64,000 nucleotides of DNA from Pseudanabaena sp. M53BS1SP1A06MG (GCA_020404105.1 JADBWH010000073.1:1-64000); one strand, 5' to 3'. Shown: positions 54,377 to 63,644, counted from the stretch's first letter. Numbers and translations: made by a program. The notes: generated from the letters alone by a model not told the origin.

Positions 54377-55564
54377 ATGTTAGTTAGAGACCAACAAATC
54401 GCTACCGACCGCCTACGCCGATGGCGACTAATTCTCGGTGGAGATGCAGCCGATGGAATTGGTGGCAGTGGTTTGAGTGATCGCGACTTATCTATAGATG
54501 GAGCATTAGCTGCCTTATATGGTAACGATGAAAGTGCTGATAGCTCACAGGATCGTAAAGGAGGATTAGGTAGTTCATCGCCTAAAGTGGCGCGATGGCT
54601 AGGGGATATTCGCACATTCTTTCCTACTTCTGTGGTGCGGATTATGCAGCAGGATGCACTTGAAAGATTGAACTTGCAGAGAATGCTATTGGAACCCGAA
54701 ATGCTTGAAGCGATCGAGCCAGATGTTCATCTCGTCTCTAATCTTATATCCCTCAGTGGCATTATGCCTAGTAAAACCAAAGAGACTGCAAGAATAGTCG
54801 TAAGGCAAGTGGTCGAGGAACTACAACGGAAATTAGAAAATCCCACAAGGCAAGCTGTATTAGGCAGTCTCAATCGTGCTAACCGCAATCGTCGTCCACG
54901 CCATGATGAAATTGACTGGCCTCGTACCATTCGTGCCAATCTCAAAAACTATCAGCCTGAATATCGCACTGTTATTCCTGAAATACGCATCGGCTATGGA
55001 CGTAAGCGCTCATCCCTCCGAGATATTATTCTTTGTGTCGATCAAAGTGGTTCGATGGCAACCTCCGTCGTCTATGCAGGAATTTTTAGTGCAGTCTTAG
55101 CTACTTTAACTGCGGTCAAAATGAGTATGGTTGTATTTGATACGACTGTGATTGATTTAACAGAAATACTCCAAGATCCAGTAGAAGTTCTTTTTGGTAC
55201 ACAATTGGGAGGAGGAACAGATATTAATCAAGCGATCGCCTATTGCCAAGGTTTAGTACGTCAGCCCCACGAAACAATTTTTGTATTGATTAGCGATCTC
55301 TATGAGGGCGGCAATAATCAGGAAATGTTAAAACGAATAGCTACTTTAGTCGCTTCGGGGGTGCAGTTTATTACCCTGTTAGCACTAAATGATGATGGTG
55401 CACCTTCCTATGACCACAATAATACCGCCGCGATCGCCAGTTTTGGTGTGCCTTCCTTTGCCTGCACCCCAGATCTTTTCCCTGACCTCATGGCAGCAGC
55501 CATCAATCGTCAAGATATTAGTCAATGGGCAGCCTCAAGGGAAATTTGTACTGCTAGAGGCTAG
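54377..55564 (+). CDS. VWA (CoxE-type) domain protein
   Basis: A 395-residue cytoplasmic protein. The N-terminal half (about 1-200) is helical with a Gly/Ser/Asp-rich segment. The C-terminal half is a von Willebrand factor A domain of the CoxE/YehP kind: MIDAS motif CVDQSGSM near residue 219, conserved Thr/Asp in GGGTDINQAI near 278, and ISDLYEGG near 312. Such proteins usually work with a MoxR-type AAA+ ATPase as a metal-insertion or remodelling chaperone. No AAA gene is adjacent, so the partner is elsewhere or absent. GGGG lies 7 nt before the ATG. Confidence 0.85.
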   Translation: MLVRDQQIATDRLRRWRLILGGDAADGIGGSGLSDRDLSIDGALAALYGNDESADSSQDRKGGLGSSSPKVARWLGDIRTFFPTSVVRIMQQDALERLNLQRMLLEPEMLEAIEPDVHLVSNLISLSGIMPSKTKETARIVVRQVVEELQRKLENPTRQAVLGSLNRANRNRRPRHDEIDWPRTIRANLKNYQPEYRTVIPEIRIGYGRKRSSLRDIILCVDQSGSMATSVVYAGIFSAVLATLTAVKMSMVVFDTTVIDLTEILQDPVEVLFGTQLGGGTDINQAIAYCQGLVRQPHETIFVLISDLYEGGNNQEMLKRIATLVASGVQFITLLALNDDGAPSYDHNNTAAIASFGVPSFACTPDLFPDLMAAAINRQDISQWAASREICTARG

Positions 55565-55790
55565 CAATAATCTGATTTTTTTGGTGCGGTAAAGCATTGC
55601 CACAAAAATTTGTTTCTTGATCCATCTTTTTTAAATAAACAAACAAAATATGACAGATGCTCAAATTAGTGTTATAAAGTTCGCAAACTAGACCCAACCA
55701 AAGTCAAGCAACTCAAACAAGCAAAAAAGTAGTGCCAACCATAGCCCCTACCGTTATTCCAGATGGCATTGTCACGAGGTGATTTCTTCA

Positions 55791-57548
55791 ATGGAGAGCA
55801 ATAATATTCGTAGTAATAGTAATTACGAGCAGACCCTCGCAGGAGTCACCAAGGACTTGTCAGATCTGCGGGCAAATATCTTGGGTAAGCTCAGTCGTGA
55901 GATTTTAATTTTACAAGCCCAAAAGAATGCCTTAACTGATGATATTCACCGTCTCCAGTCTCAACGAAAAGAGCTAGAGGTATTAACTGTTGCTCAGCAG
56001 GGAATGAATCAACAGGAAATTCAGCGACAGCAATGGATCGAGCAACTTGCTCAAGCGATCACCTATCACCTCAAAAATGATGTCATCGTCACTAATTCAC
56101 AAGTTTTTAATGGACATTCTCAAAATTTTGAGCAACTAATGCTTAATCTTGACAGTGCGATTCGGACTACATTTCAAGCTCTACAGCGTGATGTAGATAC
56201 TTATCAGCGTGATCTTGATGATCAAATGCAGAGAATGTATACCCAACGTCAGCAAGGTGAATTAATGCTGTCAGCTCTGGTAGAAAGAATTGATGAATAT
56301 TTACGACGATCTTCTGAAGATCGCTATTCTGGTGTAGGAGGAAACACGCCCATCTCAAATTTTACGAGTACACCAAATTTTATGGGGACGATAAGTGCTA
56401 ATGGCAACAGTACTGAATCGATTAGACCGAATGGCAATGGCAATTATAGCCAAATTCAGATGCCCCAATTTAATGCGAACAACATTCAATTTCGGCAATA
56501 TGACAATGATACTCGCCCCTATGTGGGAGATCCGACGCATTCCTTAGAGGATGTTGAGCTTTCTCCATCCATTGCTCAACCTACCAAGCGTCTTAATGAC
56601 TGGTGGTTGGGATTTATTCTGGTTTTAGGAGCTTCATTAGTTTTATCGTTACAAAATATTTTGGTAAGAATTATTTTCTCTAACTCAAATATTTTTGGGC
56701 TTTTTCAATTTGGTGGCTTGATGAAGCCAAGTGTACCTAATTCGTTTATTTTACTGCTATTGCGAATGCTCTTTGCTACGCCGATTATGTGGTTAGTAGC
56801 TAAGACTGTATTTCGAGCTGATGTGTTACGTGACTTTCAGCAACTGTTGATCCCCAACCGTCGTCCATTATTCTGGCGAGTTGTCTTTAGTGCATTATTT
56901 CAATTTGCATCCTTTGCATTTATTTACTTGGCTCTAGGAATTTTAAAGCCAAGTCTTGCGGTAACTTTATTTTTTATATTCCCGACTATTACGGTACTGA
57001 TAGCTTGGTTTCTATTTGGCGATCGCCCTAGTAACGAGAGGTGGTTTGTTATTGGCATTATCTATTTAGGCATTATGCTAACCAATAATGTCTTAGGTGG
57101 CATTAAGCCTGATACATGGGGCATCATTGCAGCTATATCTTCAGGTGTTGCTTTTGCGGGCTACATTATTACTTCACAGACTTGTTTTAAACAGCTAAAT
57201 CCAGTTTCTTTTACATCTATTAACTTTGCAATCATACTCTTGCTCTGTTTGGGGACTTTGCCCTTCAACTTAGCATCTATCTCCATAAATGGCGTACTGA
57301 TCTTCATGTGCTTTTTGGTTGCCTTGACAACCTTAGGTGGTTACTTACTAACTAGTTTTGGTACAAAGCTCATGGGCGCAGCACAAGCCTCGATTGTTAG
57401 TGCTAGCGGCCCCGTATTTACGACATTTTTAGCATTTACAATTTTGGGAGACAAGCTAGATTTTATTCAATTATTAGGTGTGTTTCTAGTTACGGGTGGA
57501 GTAGGCTTGCTTAGTCTCCAAAATATGTACAGAAAAACTGCTAAGTAG
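55791..57548 (+). CDS. EamA-type transporter with long N-terminal coiled coil
   Basis: The C-terminal ~310 residues (from about 268) hold ten hydrophobic helices in two EamA repeats, as in drug/metabolite transporters: LGASLVLSLQNILVRIIF, LLLRMLFATPIMW, FAFIYLALGILKPSLAVTLFF, and a second set after residue 420. The N-terminal ~180 residues form a polar coiled coil (ILQAQKNALTDDIHRLQSQR). An Asn/Ser-rich linker joins the two. This is about twice the length of ordinary EamA proteins (~300 aa). ATG 55791 is chosen over GTG 55779 (GAGG 11 nt upstream). Substrate unknown. Confidence 0.85.
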   Translation: MESNNIRSNSNYEQTLAGVTKDLSDLRANILGKLSREILILQAQKNALTDDIHRLQSQRKELEVLTVAQQGMNQQEIQRQQWIEQLAQAITYHLKNDVIVTNSQVFNGHSQNFEQLMLNLDSAIRTTFQALQRDVDTYQRDLDDQMQRMYTQRQQGELMLSALVERIDEYLRRSSEDRYSGVGGNTPISNFTSTPNFMGTISANGNSTESIRPNGNGNYSQIQMPQFNANNIQFRQYDNDTRPYVGDPTHSLEDVELSPSIAQPTKRLNDWWLGFILVLGASLVLSLQNILVRIIFSNSNIFGLFQFGGLMKPSVPNSFILLLLRMLFATPIMWLVAKTVFRADVLRDFQQLLIPNRRPLFWRVVFSALFQFASFAFIYLALGILKPSLAVTLFFIFPTITVLIAWFLFGDRPSNERWFVIGIIYLGIMLTNNVLGGIKPDTWGIIAAISSGVAFAGYIITSQTCFKQLNPVSFTSINFAIILLLCLGTLPFNLASISINGVLIFMCFLVALTTLGGYLLTSFGTKLMGAAQASIVSASGPVFTTFLAFTILGDKLDFIQLLGVFLVTGGVGLLSLQNMYRKTAK

Positions 57549-57566
57549 CTGTAATTGCTTGAATCA

Positions 57567-57609
57567 CAAGAAAAGAATAGCTGTACTTTGCACTCTCATT
57601 CTTTTCTTG
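57567..57609 (+). terminator. Hairpin after the EamA gene
   Basis: CAAGAAAAGAAT and ATTCTTTTCTTG pair perfectly around a ~19-nt loop, about 20 nt after the EamA stop. AT-rich stem, so termination is probable but not certain. Confidence 0.5.
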
Positions 57610-57704
57610 AGGAAATATAAAAATAAGAGTGACTGCACAATTTCTCTCTTATTTTTTTGCTTAAAATCCTGTACAGTAGCTATTAGGGTCTTTAGGGATA
57701 AACA

Positions 57705-58454
57705 GTGGTTAAAGACTTTCGCTTTCAAGAGCAAGAAACAACTTCATCAGCGACTTCATTGTCACAGCAATTGCTGCGATCGCTTTTTCAAGGGCTTTCG
57801 AGACAGCAGGCTTTGCCAATGTGGGTTTTATTGACAATTTTCTTTGTGCTACTGCTAGTTTGGAATTGGCAATTAATAGCAGCTGCTAGCATGGGTATCG
57901 CCGTAATGATTGCGATATATGTCATTCAGGATTGGAACTGGAATGTAATTTTATGGCGAGTCCAAAAGTTTTTACAAAGTCCCTATCGTCACCTGCCGCT
58001 ATCCGTGGCAAGCGGTGCTATTACGATCTTTTTGACCTATACAGTACTCACAATTTGGTCAACTCAAAATAATCATTGGTTAGCTTCCGCCAGTATTTTG
58101 CAGCTTGTGGCAACGCTAGGAATTTTGCTCCTACTAGCACGTCAAGCATTTACTCAATGGCACCAACGTCAGCAAGATAACTTTGAGCAACTAATTACGC
58201 AACTGACTGTAAATGATGATCTTGCTAGATTAATTGCAATTAAACAAATTACGCAATACATCCAAGATAACCAACTGCCTGCTGCCCAAGAACGGGCGAT
58301 ATCTGATTGTTGTAATCTTTTACTCAATCGAGAGACAGAAGTGACTATACGCGAAGCCATATTTGAGACATTAGAGGCAATACAACCCCATATGATAAAA
58401 CCTTCGCTTAAGCGCTCTGCTCACCATGTTAATTTGAAGATCAATGCTAACTAA
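57705..58454 (+). CDS. Membrane protein with armadillo-like C-terminal domain
   Basis: No named family. Four hydrophobic segments lie at about residues 38-58, 59-75, 100-120 and 128-145 (WVLLTIFFVLLLVWNW, AITIFLTYTVLTIW, LQLVATLGILLLLA). A ~95-residue soluble helical domain follows (FEQLITQLTVNDDLARLIAI, TEVTIREAIFETLEAI), HEAT/armadillo-like. GTG 57705 with AGGG 7 nt upstream is the likely start. Its end overlaps the next gene by 11 bp, so the two are coupled. Cyanobacteria have similar proteins of unknown role. Confidence 0.7.
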   Translation: MVKDFRFQEQETTSSATSLSQQLLRSLFQGLSRQQALPMWVLLTIFFVLLLVWNWQLIAAASMGIAVMIAIYVIQDWNWNVILWRVQKFLQSPYRHLPLSVASGAITIFLTYTVLTIWSTQNNHWLASASILQLVATLGILLLLARQAFTQWHQRQQDNFEQLITQLTVNDDLARLIAIKQITQYIQDNQLPAAQERAISDCCNLLLNRETEVTIREAIFETLEAIQPHMIKPSLKRSAHHVNLKINAN

Positions 58455-58947
58455 AGATCAAGTTCTTGATCGCCAAGTGGCTCTACTTGTAGAAAGTACC
58501 CCCGATGAGGAAACAGCCAGTGCTGTCAGGTTGATTACATCAGTCCTCAAGGCGATTGCCCAAAATCTAAAGCACACGGTTTATTTTGTTATTCAAGATA
58601 TCGAGGGTGGTTGGCTCCTGACACCTCTTAGTAATCACGATAATCCTGAAGTAGAAAAGACAACGATTTATGCCTATTGCGATCACACACCTGCCAATAT
58701 TGATCGACTTAAGTTAAACGATGAAAATCTTGAATGTGGTAAGTACAACGTCATCGATATGCTGTTTCGATTAATTGGCATGAAACAGGTGGATAGTATC
58801 GTCTTTTTTGATAGAGCTACGGATACACAACATGGGATTGAGGTTGGGCGTACCGACATTGAGGCATTATGCGAGAAACAAATTAAGCGAGCCCAGTTTG
58901 GCTTACAAAAACTCAATGAAATGAAAAATAATGCCAATATTGCTTAA
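58444..58947 (+). CDS. Conserved cyanobacterial protein of unknown function
   Basis: Not recognised. The 167-residue soluble protein has alternating helices and strands: TASAVRLITSVLKAIAQNL, TVYFVIQDIEGGWLLTPL, TTIYAYCDHTPAN, QVDSIVFFDRATDTQHGIEV. It ends in a basic helix. No catalytic motif stands out. Its ATG overlaps the membrane protein gene by 11 bp, which suggests the two products act together. A strong terminator follows. Confidence 0.65.
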   Translation: MLTKDQVLDRQVALLVESTPDEETASAVRLITSVLKAIAQNLKHTVYFVIQDIEGGWLLTPLSNHDNPEVEKTTIYAYCDHTPANIDRLKLNDENLECGKYNVIDMLFRLIGMKQVDSIVFFDRATDTQHGIEVGRTDIEALCEKQIKRAQFGLQKLNEMKNNANIA

Positions 58948-58981
58948 ATCAAAAAGGGGCGATTAGCGCCCCTTTTTGATT
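58947..58981. terminator. Bidirectional terminator
   Basis: AATCAAAAAGGGGCG and CGCCCCTTTTTGATT pair perfectly around a short loop. It overlaps the stop codons of two converging genes. Confidence 0.9.
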
Positions 58982-59330
58982 ATTCGTGATCTACAAATCC
59001 ACAGGTTATAGCGCCGTCCTTAGAACCTTTCGCGCTGACCAGACAGACAAGATTATCTGAGTGATTCATCGTTACTACGCGATCATAACTATCGCCAAAA
59101 GTAAGGTTTTCAGCAATAGTAACGACTTCTGGACTAGTATTAATTGCAATGAGGATGGGCTTTCTGCCTACTTTCGCGTCGTCATAACGTACTTCCGTTT
59201 GAGGAGAAGATGGGTTTTGGTAGAGAGCGGCAATTATTGCGGTTTGAGCATTAACTGGTGTGACAAGAGCAAGCCCTGAGATGGCAAAGCCCGAAATGGC
59301 TAATATTGTGGCGACAACTGTGTTTTTCAT
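58980..59330 (-). CDS. Small exported protein of unknown function
   Basis: Starting at ATG 59330 (GAGG 5 nt upstream), the product has a signal peptide MKNTVVATILAISGFAISGL with likely cleavage at VNA|QT near residue 29. The mature part of about 87 residues has two Cys (LVCLVSAK and ITCGFVD) that could form a disulfide. No family recognised. An upstream in-frame start adds 12 polar residues and would weaken the signal. Confidence 0.65.
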   Translation of the reverse strand: MKNTVVATILAISGFAISGLALVTPVNAQTAIIAALYQNPSSPQTEVRYDDAKVGRKPILIAINTSPEVVTIAENLTFGDSYDRVVTMNHSDNLVCLVSAKGSKDGAITCGFVDHE

Positions 59331-59902
59331 AACTGCCTCGATGCTGCTTTCTCTAACTGCGTTCAATGAAATCGATAGATCAAAACGAAAAATCCGAAAA
59401 CTTAACTTCTGCTCTTGGGCTTTATGTAAAGTTTTTATTTTACCTATGCAAAATAAAAACTCTTAATAATTGAATTTTCTAGTACTGGTAGCGATCGCTA
59501 CTTCCTGCTATCAACTCAACCAATTGGGTGAAATTTACCCATAAGCAATTAACTGAATGGCTTCATCATCAGACTTTTTGCAGTGTTTGCCAGTGATATC
59601 AGCAATATGCCATTGTGATTGCGATCGCATTTTGTCGTGATTTGTGAATCAACCAAGGAAGATTTCTAAGTTTTTATACTTACGCCAGTTACGCCACTTA
59701 CGCCAAAATGAAAAATGCTATGGGATATTATTTGGGAGAGAATATAAGTATCTAACAAATGTAGTCTAAGTAACAAAAATCTTTACAAAACTCCATTCCA
59801 GAAAAAAAATTTCGGGACACACAGTAAAATAAGGAATTGATTTTTGTGTAACGTTTCGCTCCGACACAAGAAATGTAAAAAAAGCTAAATCAGATGTTTA
59901 TC
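59331..59902. other. Intergenic region with a degenerate hairpin repeat
   Basis: The 570-bp spacer between divergent genes contains a hairpin at 59431-59463 (GTTTTTATTTT with AAAATAAAAAC) that resembles one arm of the double-hairpin repeat. Around 59682-59707, TTACGCC occurs three times in a row. No ORF is supported. Promoters for both flanking genes must lie here. Confidence 0.45.
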
Positions 59903-60304
59903 ATGAAAAATCTTATTAACTCCTGCTTAGCAATCTTAGGAACTTTGGGGGCGATCTCTTTAACTAGCTATGCAGAATTAGCCTTTGCCGATCCCAATCA
60001 CTTGCGCCAAGTTTTACAAACACGCTCCTGTGAAGGCTGCAATCTCGCGCGTGAAAAATTAAGCTTCGCAAATCTCAGAGGTGCAAACCTACGCAATGCC
60101 AATCTGTTTTCTGCGGATCTCAAACTTTCTGATTTGCGTGAGGCGAATCTAATTGGCGCGATTTTAGATAAGGCTGATTTGCGAGGGGCAGATCTGACAG
60201 GAGCGGATCTCACAGGAACCTATATGTCTGAAACTAATTTTTGTGGTGCAATTATGCCCGATGGACAAAAATTTACTGGAGATTGTCCTAAAACAGCAAA
60301 ATAA
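59903..60304 (+). CDS. Exported pentapeptide repeat protein
   Basis: A signal peptide (MKNLINSCLAILGTLGAISL, cleavage likely after AFA near residue 29) is followed by a Cys-x-x-Cys (RSCEGCNL). About nine A(D/N)LxX repeats then follow (FANLRGANLRNANLFSADL, KADLRGADLTGADLTGTYM). These fold as a right-handed quadrilateral beta helix. Such small exported pentapeptide proteins are common in cyanobacteria, probably periplasmic or lumenal. Function unknown. A third Cys and fourth Cys lie near the C terminus (NFCGA, GDCPK). Confidence 0.85.
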   Translation: MKNLINSCLAILGTLGAISLTSYAELAFADPNHLRQVLQTRSCEGCNLAREKLSFANLRGANLRNANLFSADLKLSDLREANLIGAILDKADLRGADLTGADLTGTYMSETNFCGAIMPDGQKFTGDCPKTAK

Positions 60305-60467
60305 GCAATTATTGCGACAATGCTAGAGCCAGTTGTGTAGAATTGTATGCAAAGGATTGAGAAAGTTGGAAGAGTATCACCAAAGACTCAATAAAAGCTT
60401 TAGGCTAAGAATTATTTGTGTTCATCTCATACCTTATATATTATTCGTCTAAGCGGAGTTCCGCCCT

Positions 60468-61544
60468 ATGATTGACGCTATTATTATCTTTACATTCATT
60501 CTTGCGGGAGCAGGCACTGGCTTCCACGGCATCGATTTCTTACCATCGGAAATGGTCGCGCATATTAATGTTCAAAACTTCCGATGGGTAACGCTTGGAG
60601 TTGGTTCATTTGTGGGACTAATTGCAGGATTGATTGGACAAAACACCTATCGTCGCATTGAGTCCAATGTTCGCGCTTTGCCTATTGAGACTATCTTGGG
60701 GCGAGCTGTTGGTTTAGTGTTTGGGCTATTGGTTGCGAACTTGATGCTAGCGCCATTATTCCTGATCCCGATTCCTGAAGATTTTGCTTTTATCAAACCT
60801 CTGACTGCTATTTTGGTGAGTATTATTTTTGCCTATTCGGGAATGACACTTTCCGATACTCACGGACGCGCTCTATTGCGTTTGATTAATCCTAATAATG
60901 TCGAAAGCAGTCTACTTGCAGATGGAACTTTAAGAACTGCTACAGCTAAAGTTCTCGATACAAGTACGGTTATTGATGGACGTATTCAAACCTTGATGGA
61001 AACTGGCTTCTTGGAAGGGCAATTGTTGATACCCCATTTCGTAATTCAAGAATTACAGACGATCGCGGATAGCTCCAATGATCAAAAGCGTGTCCGAGGG
61101 CGAAGAGGATTGGACATTTTGAATAATATGCGCGAACAATATAGCGATCGCATCACCATTCATTCCGCCGATTACGAAGATCTCCATACCGTTGATGCTA
61201 AGTTAGTACGTCTTGCTCAAGAGTTGGGCTGTACATTGATTACTAATGATTACAACCTCAATAAAGTTGCAAATTTGCAACAGGTTGAAGTTTTAAATAT
61301 TAACGATCTTGCCCAAGCTTTGCGACCCACCTATTTACCAGGAGATTCTTTAGAGCTAAAGGTATTGAAGGAAGGCAAAGAAGCTTCTCAAGGGATTGGC
61401 TATCTAGAAGATGGCACGATGGTAGTCATTGAGGAAGGTCGTGAATATCTCGGTAAACAAATTATCGTGATTGTCACTAGCGCTTTGCAGACCTCCGCAG
61501 GGCGAATGATCTTTGCTCGTCATGAAGCGATCGCCACAGTTTAA
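60468..61544 (+). CDS. PIN/TRAM domain membrane protein
   Basis: Four N-terminal TM segments (about 1-20, 42-65, 82-105 and 108-128) precede a PIN nuclease domain (about 165-285) and a C-terminal TRAM domain (about 295-350). Acidic PIN residues appear in KVLDTSTVIDGRI, VIQELQTIAD and LGCTLITNDYN. The family (YacL-like) is conserved in Gram-positives and cyanobacteria, with a presumed RNase role at the membrane. GGAG lies 9 nt before the ATG. The next gene starts 19 nt after the stop. Confidence 0.93.
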   Translation: MIDAIIIFTFILAGAGTGFHGIDFLPSEMVAHINVQNFRWVTLGVGSFVGLIAGLIGQNTYRRIESNVRALPIETILGRAVGLVFGLLVANLMLAPLFLIPIPEDFAFIKPLTAILVSIIFAYSGMTLSDTHGRALLRLINPNNVESSLLADGTLRTATAKVLDTSTVIDGRIQTLMETGFLEGQLLIPHFVIQELQTIADSSNDQKRVRGRRGLDILNNMREQYSDRITIHSADYEDLHTVDAKLVRLAQELGCTLITNDYNLNKVANLQQVEVLNINDLAQALRPTYLPGDSLELKVLKEGKEASQGIGYLEDGTMVVIEEGREYLGKQIIVIVTSALQTSAGRMIFARHEAIATV

Positions 61545-61563
61545 AGAAAAAGGAAAAGTAAAT

Positions 61564-62979
61564 ATGCAAGTTTCGCCTTCCCGCTCACAACGGCAATTGG
61601 TATCAGGTAAAGTTGGGTGGGGATGGCGGCAAGCAACTTATCCGATTTGTGCAAACTTTAGTTTTGCTGGTTTTTTAATCCTGTTAGGCGGATTTGGAAG
61701 ATTATTTGCATTAAATGATCCCATTGTTTTATTGATCGCAGGATTACTATTTAGCTTGGGATTTTTACTTGGTATTTACACGTCTAAGTCAGTTGTGGAA
61801 GTATGCCGTCAAAACACTGATTATGCTTTCTCCCAATGGCAAGTGATTGCTATGGTTAGCTATGGGTTAATTTTGATCGCAGGGTTTAGTAATGATTCAC
61901 CGTTAACTAATCAAACCTTTGTTGCCATTTGGTGGATTGTGCCTGCGGCAATTTTGATCGGTATTGCTAGCAATTTGATGATTCGATCAATCAAGTCACA
62001 ATTTACAAAAACAAATGCTCAAATATCTCTAGCAAACCCTCATCCTGAAGCTTTAAATGTTGTTACATATTCTGACCAGACAGTTTTAGTTAGCCCTTCT
62101 TCATTGGCGCAGCAGCCAAGACAATTTAATAGTATTGTCCTAATTGTCATTGGCTTTTTCTTTTGGACAATGTTAGATTTTGCTAACAGTTTTAGGGCAA
62201 TCATTGTCATTATTTTTACGATTACAGGACTAACAGGTTTCTTCACATGGCAAGTGCAGTTGCGATCGCCTGAAAAGATTTTGCAGTTGCGATTTAGTGG
62301 GTTGTGGGGCATTGCCGCCGAATATGCAATCAATTTACGTCCCTTTTCAAGATTGTCTTTGGTCAAGCTGCAAGAAGCAGGGGGCGAGTTAAGCTGGATG
62401 CAATTGGCGGGGAGCACTAGCGAGATTACACTTCCCTTGTCAATGACAATGTTAGTCGATCAGATCAATAAGAAAGAGGATGACTATGAGCAGTTAGGTC
62501 AAACGCTCCGTGAAGAATTTCATCTGGCTAAGCAAGAAACTGCATGTGATAGTTTGGGCTTAGCCCATGTATTGCTACCGCAGGGGGCAGGAATTTTGGC
62601 AGGTACAGCATTTACGATTGTGGGTATTTTCGCTTTGATAATTTTCCCCATTGATGCAAAATTATCCACAGCAAATGTCATCGCTTGGCTAGGAGTTTGT
62701 GTTATTAGTCCTGATATTGCCAGATTTTTTCTAAAATTAGTCGCCCCGAATAGTCTAGACAGCGATTATCGCGATCATAGAAACAAATTACAGCATTGGG
62801 AAATGGGGCTTGCACTTTTACTAATTTCTATATTTTTGGCTGCCAGATCTACTGGAGCGAGCCTTTCGTTAAATCAAATATTGCCTTTGCTAACGCTAAT
62901 TTGCGGTTGGCTGAGCATGAGCATTGGAGTCTGCATTTTTGCCTTTGTCCGTCGCACACCCCTGTGGCATAGTAACTAA
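61564..62979 (+). CDS. Polytopic membrane protein of unknown function
   Basis: ATG 61564 has AGGAAAAG in front, and is preferred over an in-frame start overlapping the PIN/TRAM gene. About ten hydrophobic helices are seen over 471 residues: FAGFLILLGGFGRLFAL near 35, IVLLIAGLLFSLGFLLGIY near 57, SIVLIVIGFFFWTMLDF near 195, ILAGTAFTIVGIFALIIF near 340, and LPLLTLICGWLSMSIGVCIF at the end. A soluble loop of ~100 residues lies between (about 225-330). No transporter signature recognised. Adjacent to PIN/TRAM, probably in the same transcript. Confidence 0.65.
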   Translation: MQVSPSRSQRQLVSGKVGWGWRQATYPICANFSFAGFLILLGGFGRLFALNDPIVLLIAGLLFSLGFLLGIYTSKSVVEVCRQNTDYAFSQWQVIAMVSYGLILIAGFSNDSPLTNQTFVAIWWIVPAAILIGIASNLMIRSIKSQFTKTNAQISLANPHPEALNVVTYSDQTVLVSPSSLAQQPRQFNSIVLIVIGFFFWTMLDFANSFRAIIVIIFTITGLTGFFTWQVQLRSPEKILQLRFSGLWGIAAEYAINLRPFSRLSLVKLQEAGGELSWMQLAGSTSEITLPLSMTMLVDQINKKEDDYEQLGQTLREEFHLAKQETACDSLGLAHVLLPQGAGILAGTAFTIVGIFALIIFPIDAKLSTANVIAWLGVCVISPDIARFFLKLVAPNSLDSDYRDHRNKLQHWEMGLALLLISIFLAARSTGASLSLNQILPLLTLICGWLSMSIGVCIFAFVRRTPLWHSN

Positions 62980-63008
62980 CAAATGAAATGCTTTGAGATT
63001 CCTTTAGT

Positions 63009-63146
63009 TAAAGTGAGTTCGAGTTAAGCTAGCAAATTTCAACAGATTACAAGTAAAAGCCTTGCTTCGCAAGGCTTTTTTGAGAGAGGGTTTGCGTAGC
63101 AAACCCTCTCTCAAAGACAGTTTTAAATTATCCCCAACTAGCGTTA
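63009..63146. repeat. Two-hairpin repeat, copy E (complete)
   Basis: Starts TAAAGTGAGTTCGAGTTAAG and ends AACTAGCGTTA, so the ends are imperfect inverted repeats. Hairpins: AAAAGCCTTGC-TTC-GCAAGGCTTTT and TTTGAGAGAGGGTTTGC-GTA-GCAAACCCTCTCTCAAA. It overlaps the last codon of the TPR gene, whose stop is at 63144. Confidence 0.8.
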
Positions 63147-63611
63147 GTTAAGCATTGCTGTACACTCAAGAATTAATTTTTGATTAGTGATTGAATAGGG
63201 TTGAATTTCCAAGGCTCTACGGAAAGTTATGATTGCCTCATGGTAATTACCGATTGCAGCGTAGCATAAGCCTAAGCCATGCACTGCCCCGAAATGATAG
63301 GGATTAAGGGAAATCGCCTTTTGGCAATCATTGATTGAGCGCTTGTAATCTCCCTGCATATAAAACAATACTGCCCGCCGATTCCATGCCTCCACAAAAT
63401 CAGGCTGAGCATGAATTAGTTGAGTGAGAATTAACTCAGCTTGCCGAATATTGCCGCTATCAGACATCATCTGACTTTGGCGCAAAACCTGTAAACCATG
63501 GATCCCCTTTTGCATAAACCACATTTCCCAGAGTCCCTGAGTAGCACGATCGCGGGTAGCTTCATCTTCGCTCTTGAGGTCTTGCAACAATTCTTCGATG
63601 GGCTGGCTCAT
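63144..63611 (-). CDS. TPR repeat protein
   Basis: With ATG 63611 (MSQPIEELLQDLKSEDEATRDRA) the product is 155 residues. Two to three TPR motifs follow the N-terminal helix: AELILTQLIHAQPDFVEAW, AVLFYMQGDYKRSINDCQKA and GLGLCYAAIGNYHEAIITFR. It probably mediates protein contacts. Divergent from the rhodanese gene, with 33 bp between the starts. A longer in-frame start would run into that spacer. Confidence 0.88.
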   Translation of the reverse strand: MSQPIEELLQDLKSEDEATRDRATQGLWEMWFMQKGIHGLQVLRQSQMMSDSGNIRQAELILTQLIHAQPDFVEAWNRRAVLFYMQGDYKRSINDCQKAISLNPYHFGAVHGLGLCYAAIGNYHEAIITFRRALEIQPYSITNQKLILECTAMLN

Positions 63612-63644
63612 TGGTCTAAAATATATAAAAAATATTTTGTGAGT

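Noticed and set aside
57559-57834. 91-codon frame after the EamA gene
   Set aside because: Overlaps the membrane protein gene in another frame and includes the EamA hairpin; Cys/Lys/Phe-rich with no family.
59682-59707. Direct TTACGCC triplet repeat as a regulator binding site
   Set aside because: Three adjacent 7-mers are visible, but the region is AT-poor in evidence: no known motif matches and spacing is irregular.
36899-63146. CRISPR array made of the dispersed repeats
   Set aside because: Copies are tens of kilobases apart, ~100-150 bp long and carry no regular spacers. No cas gene is present in the window.
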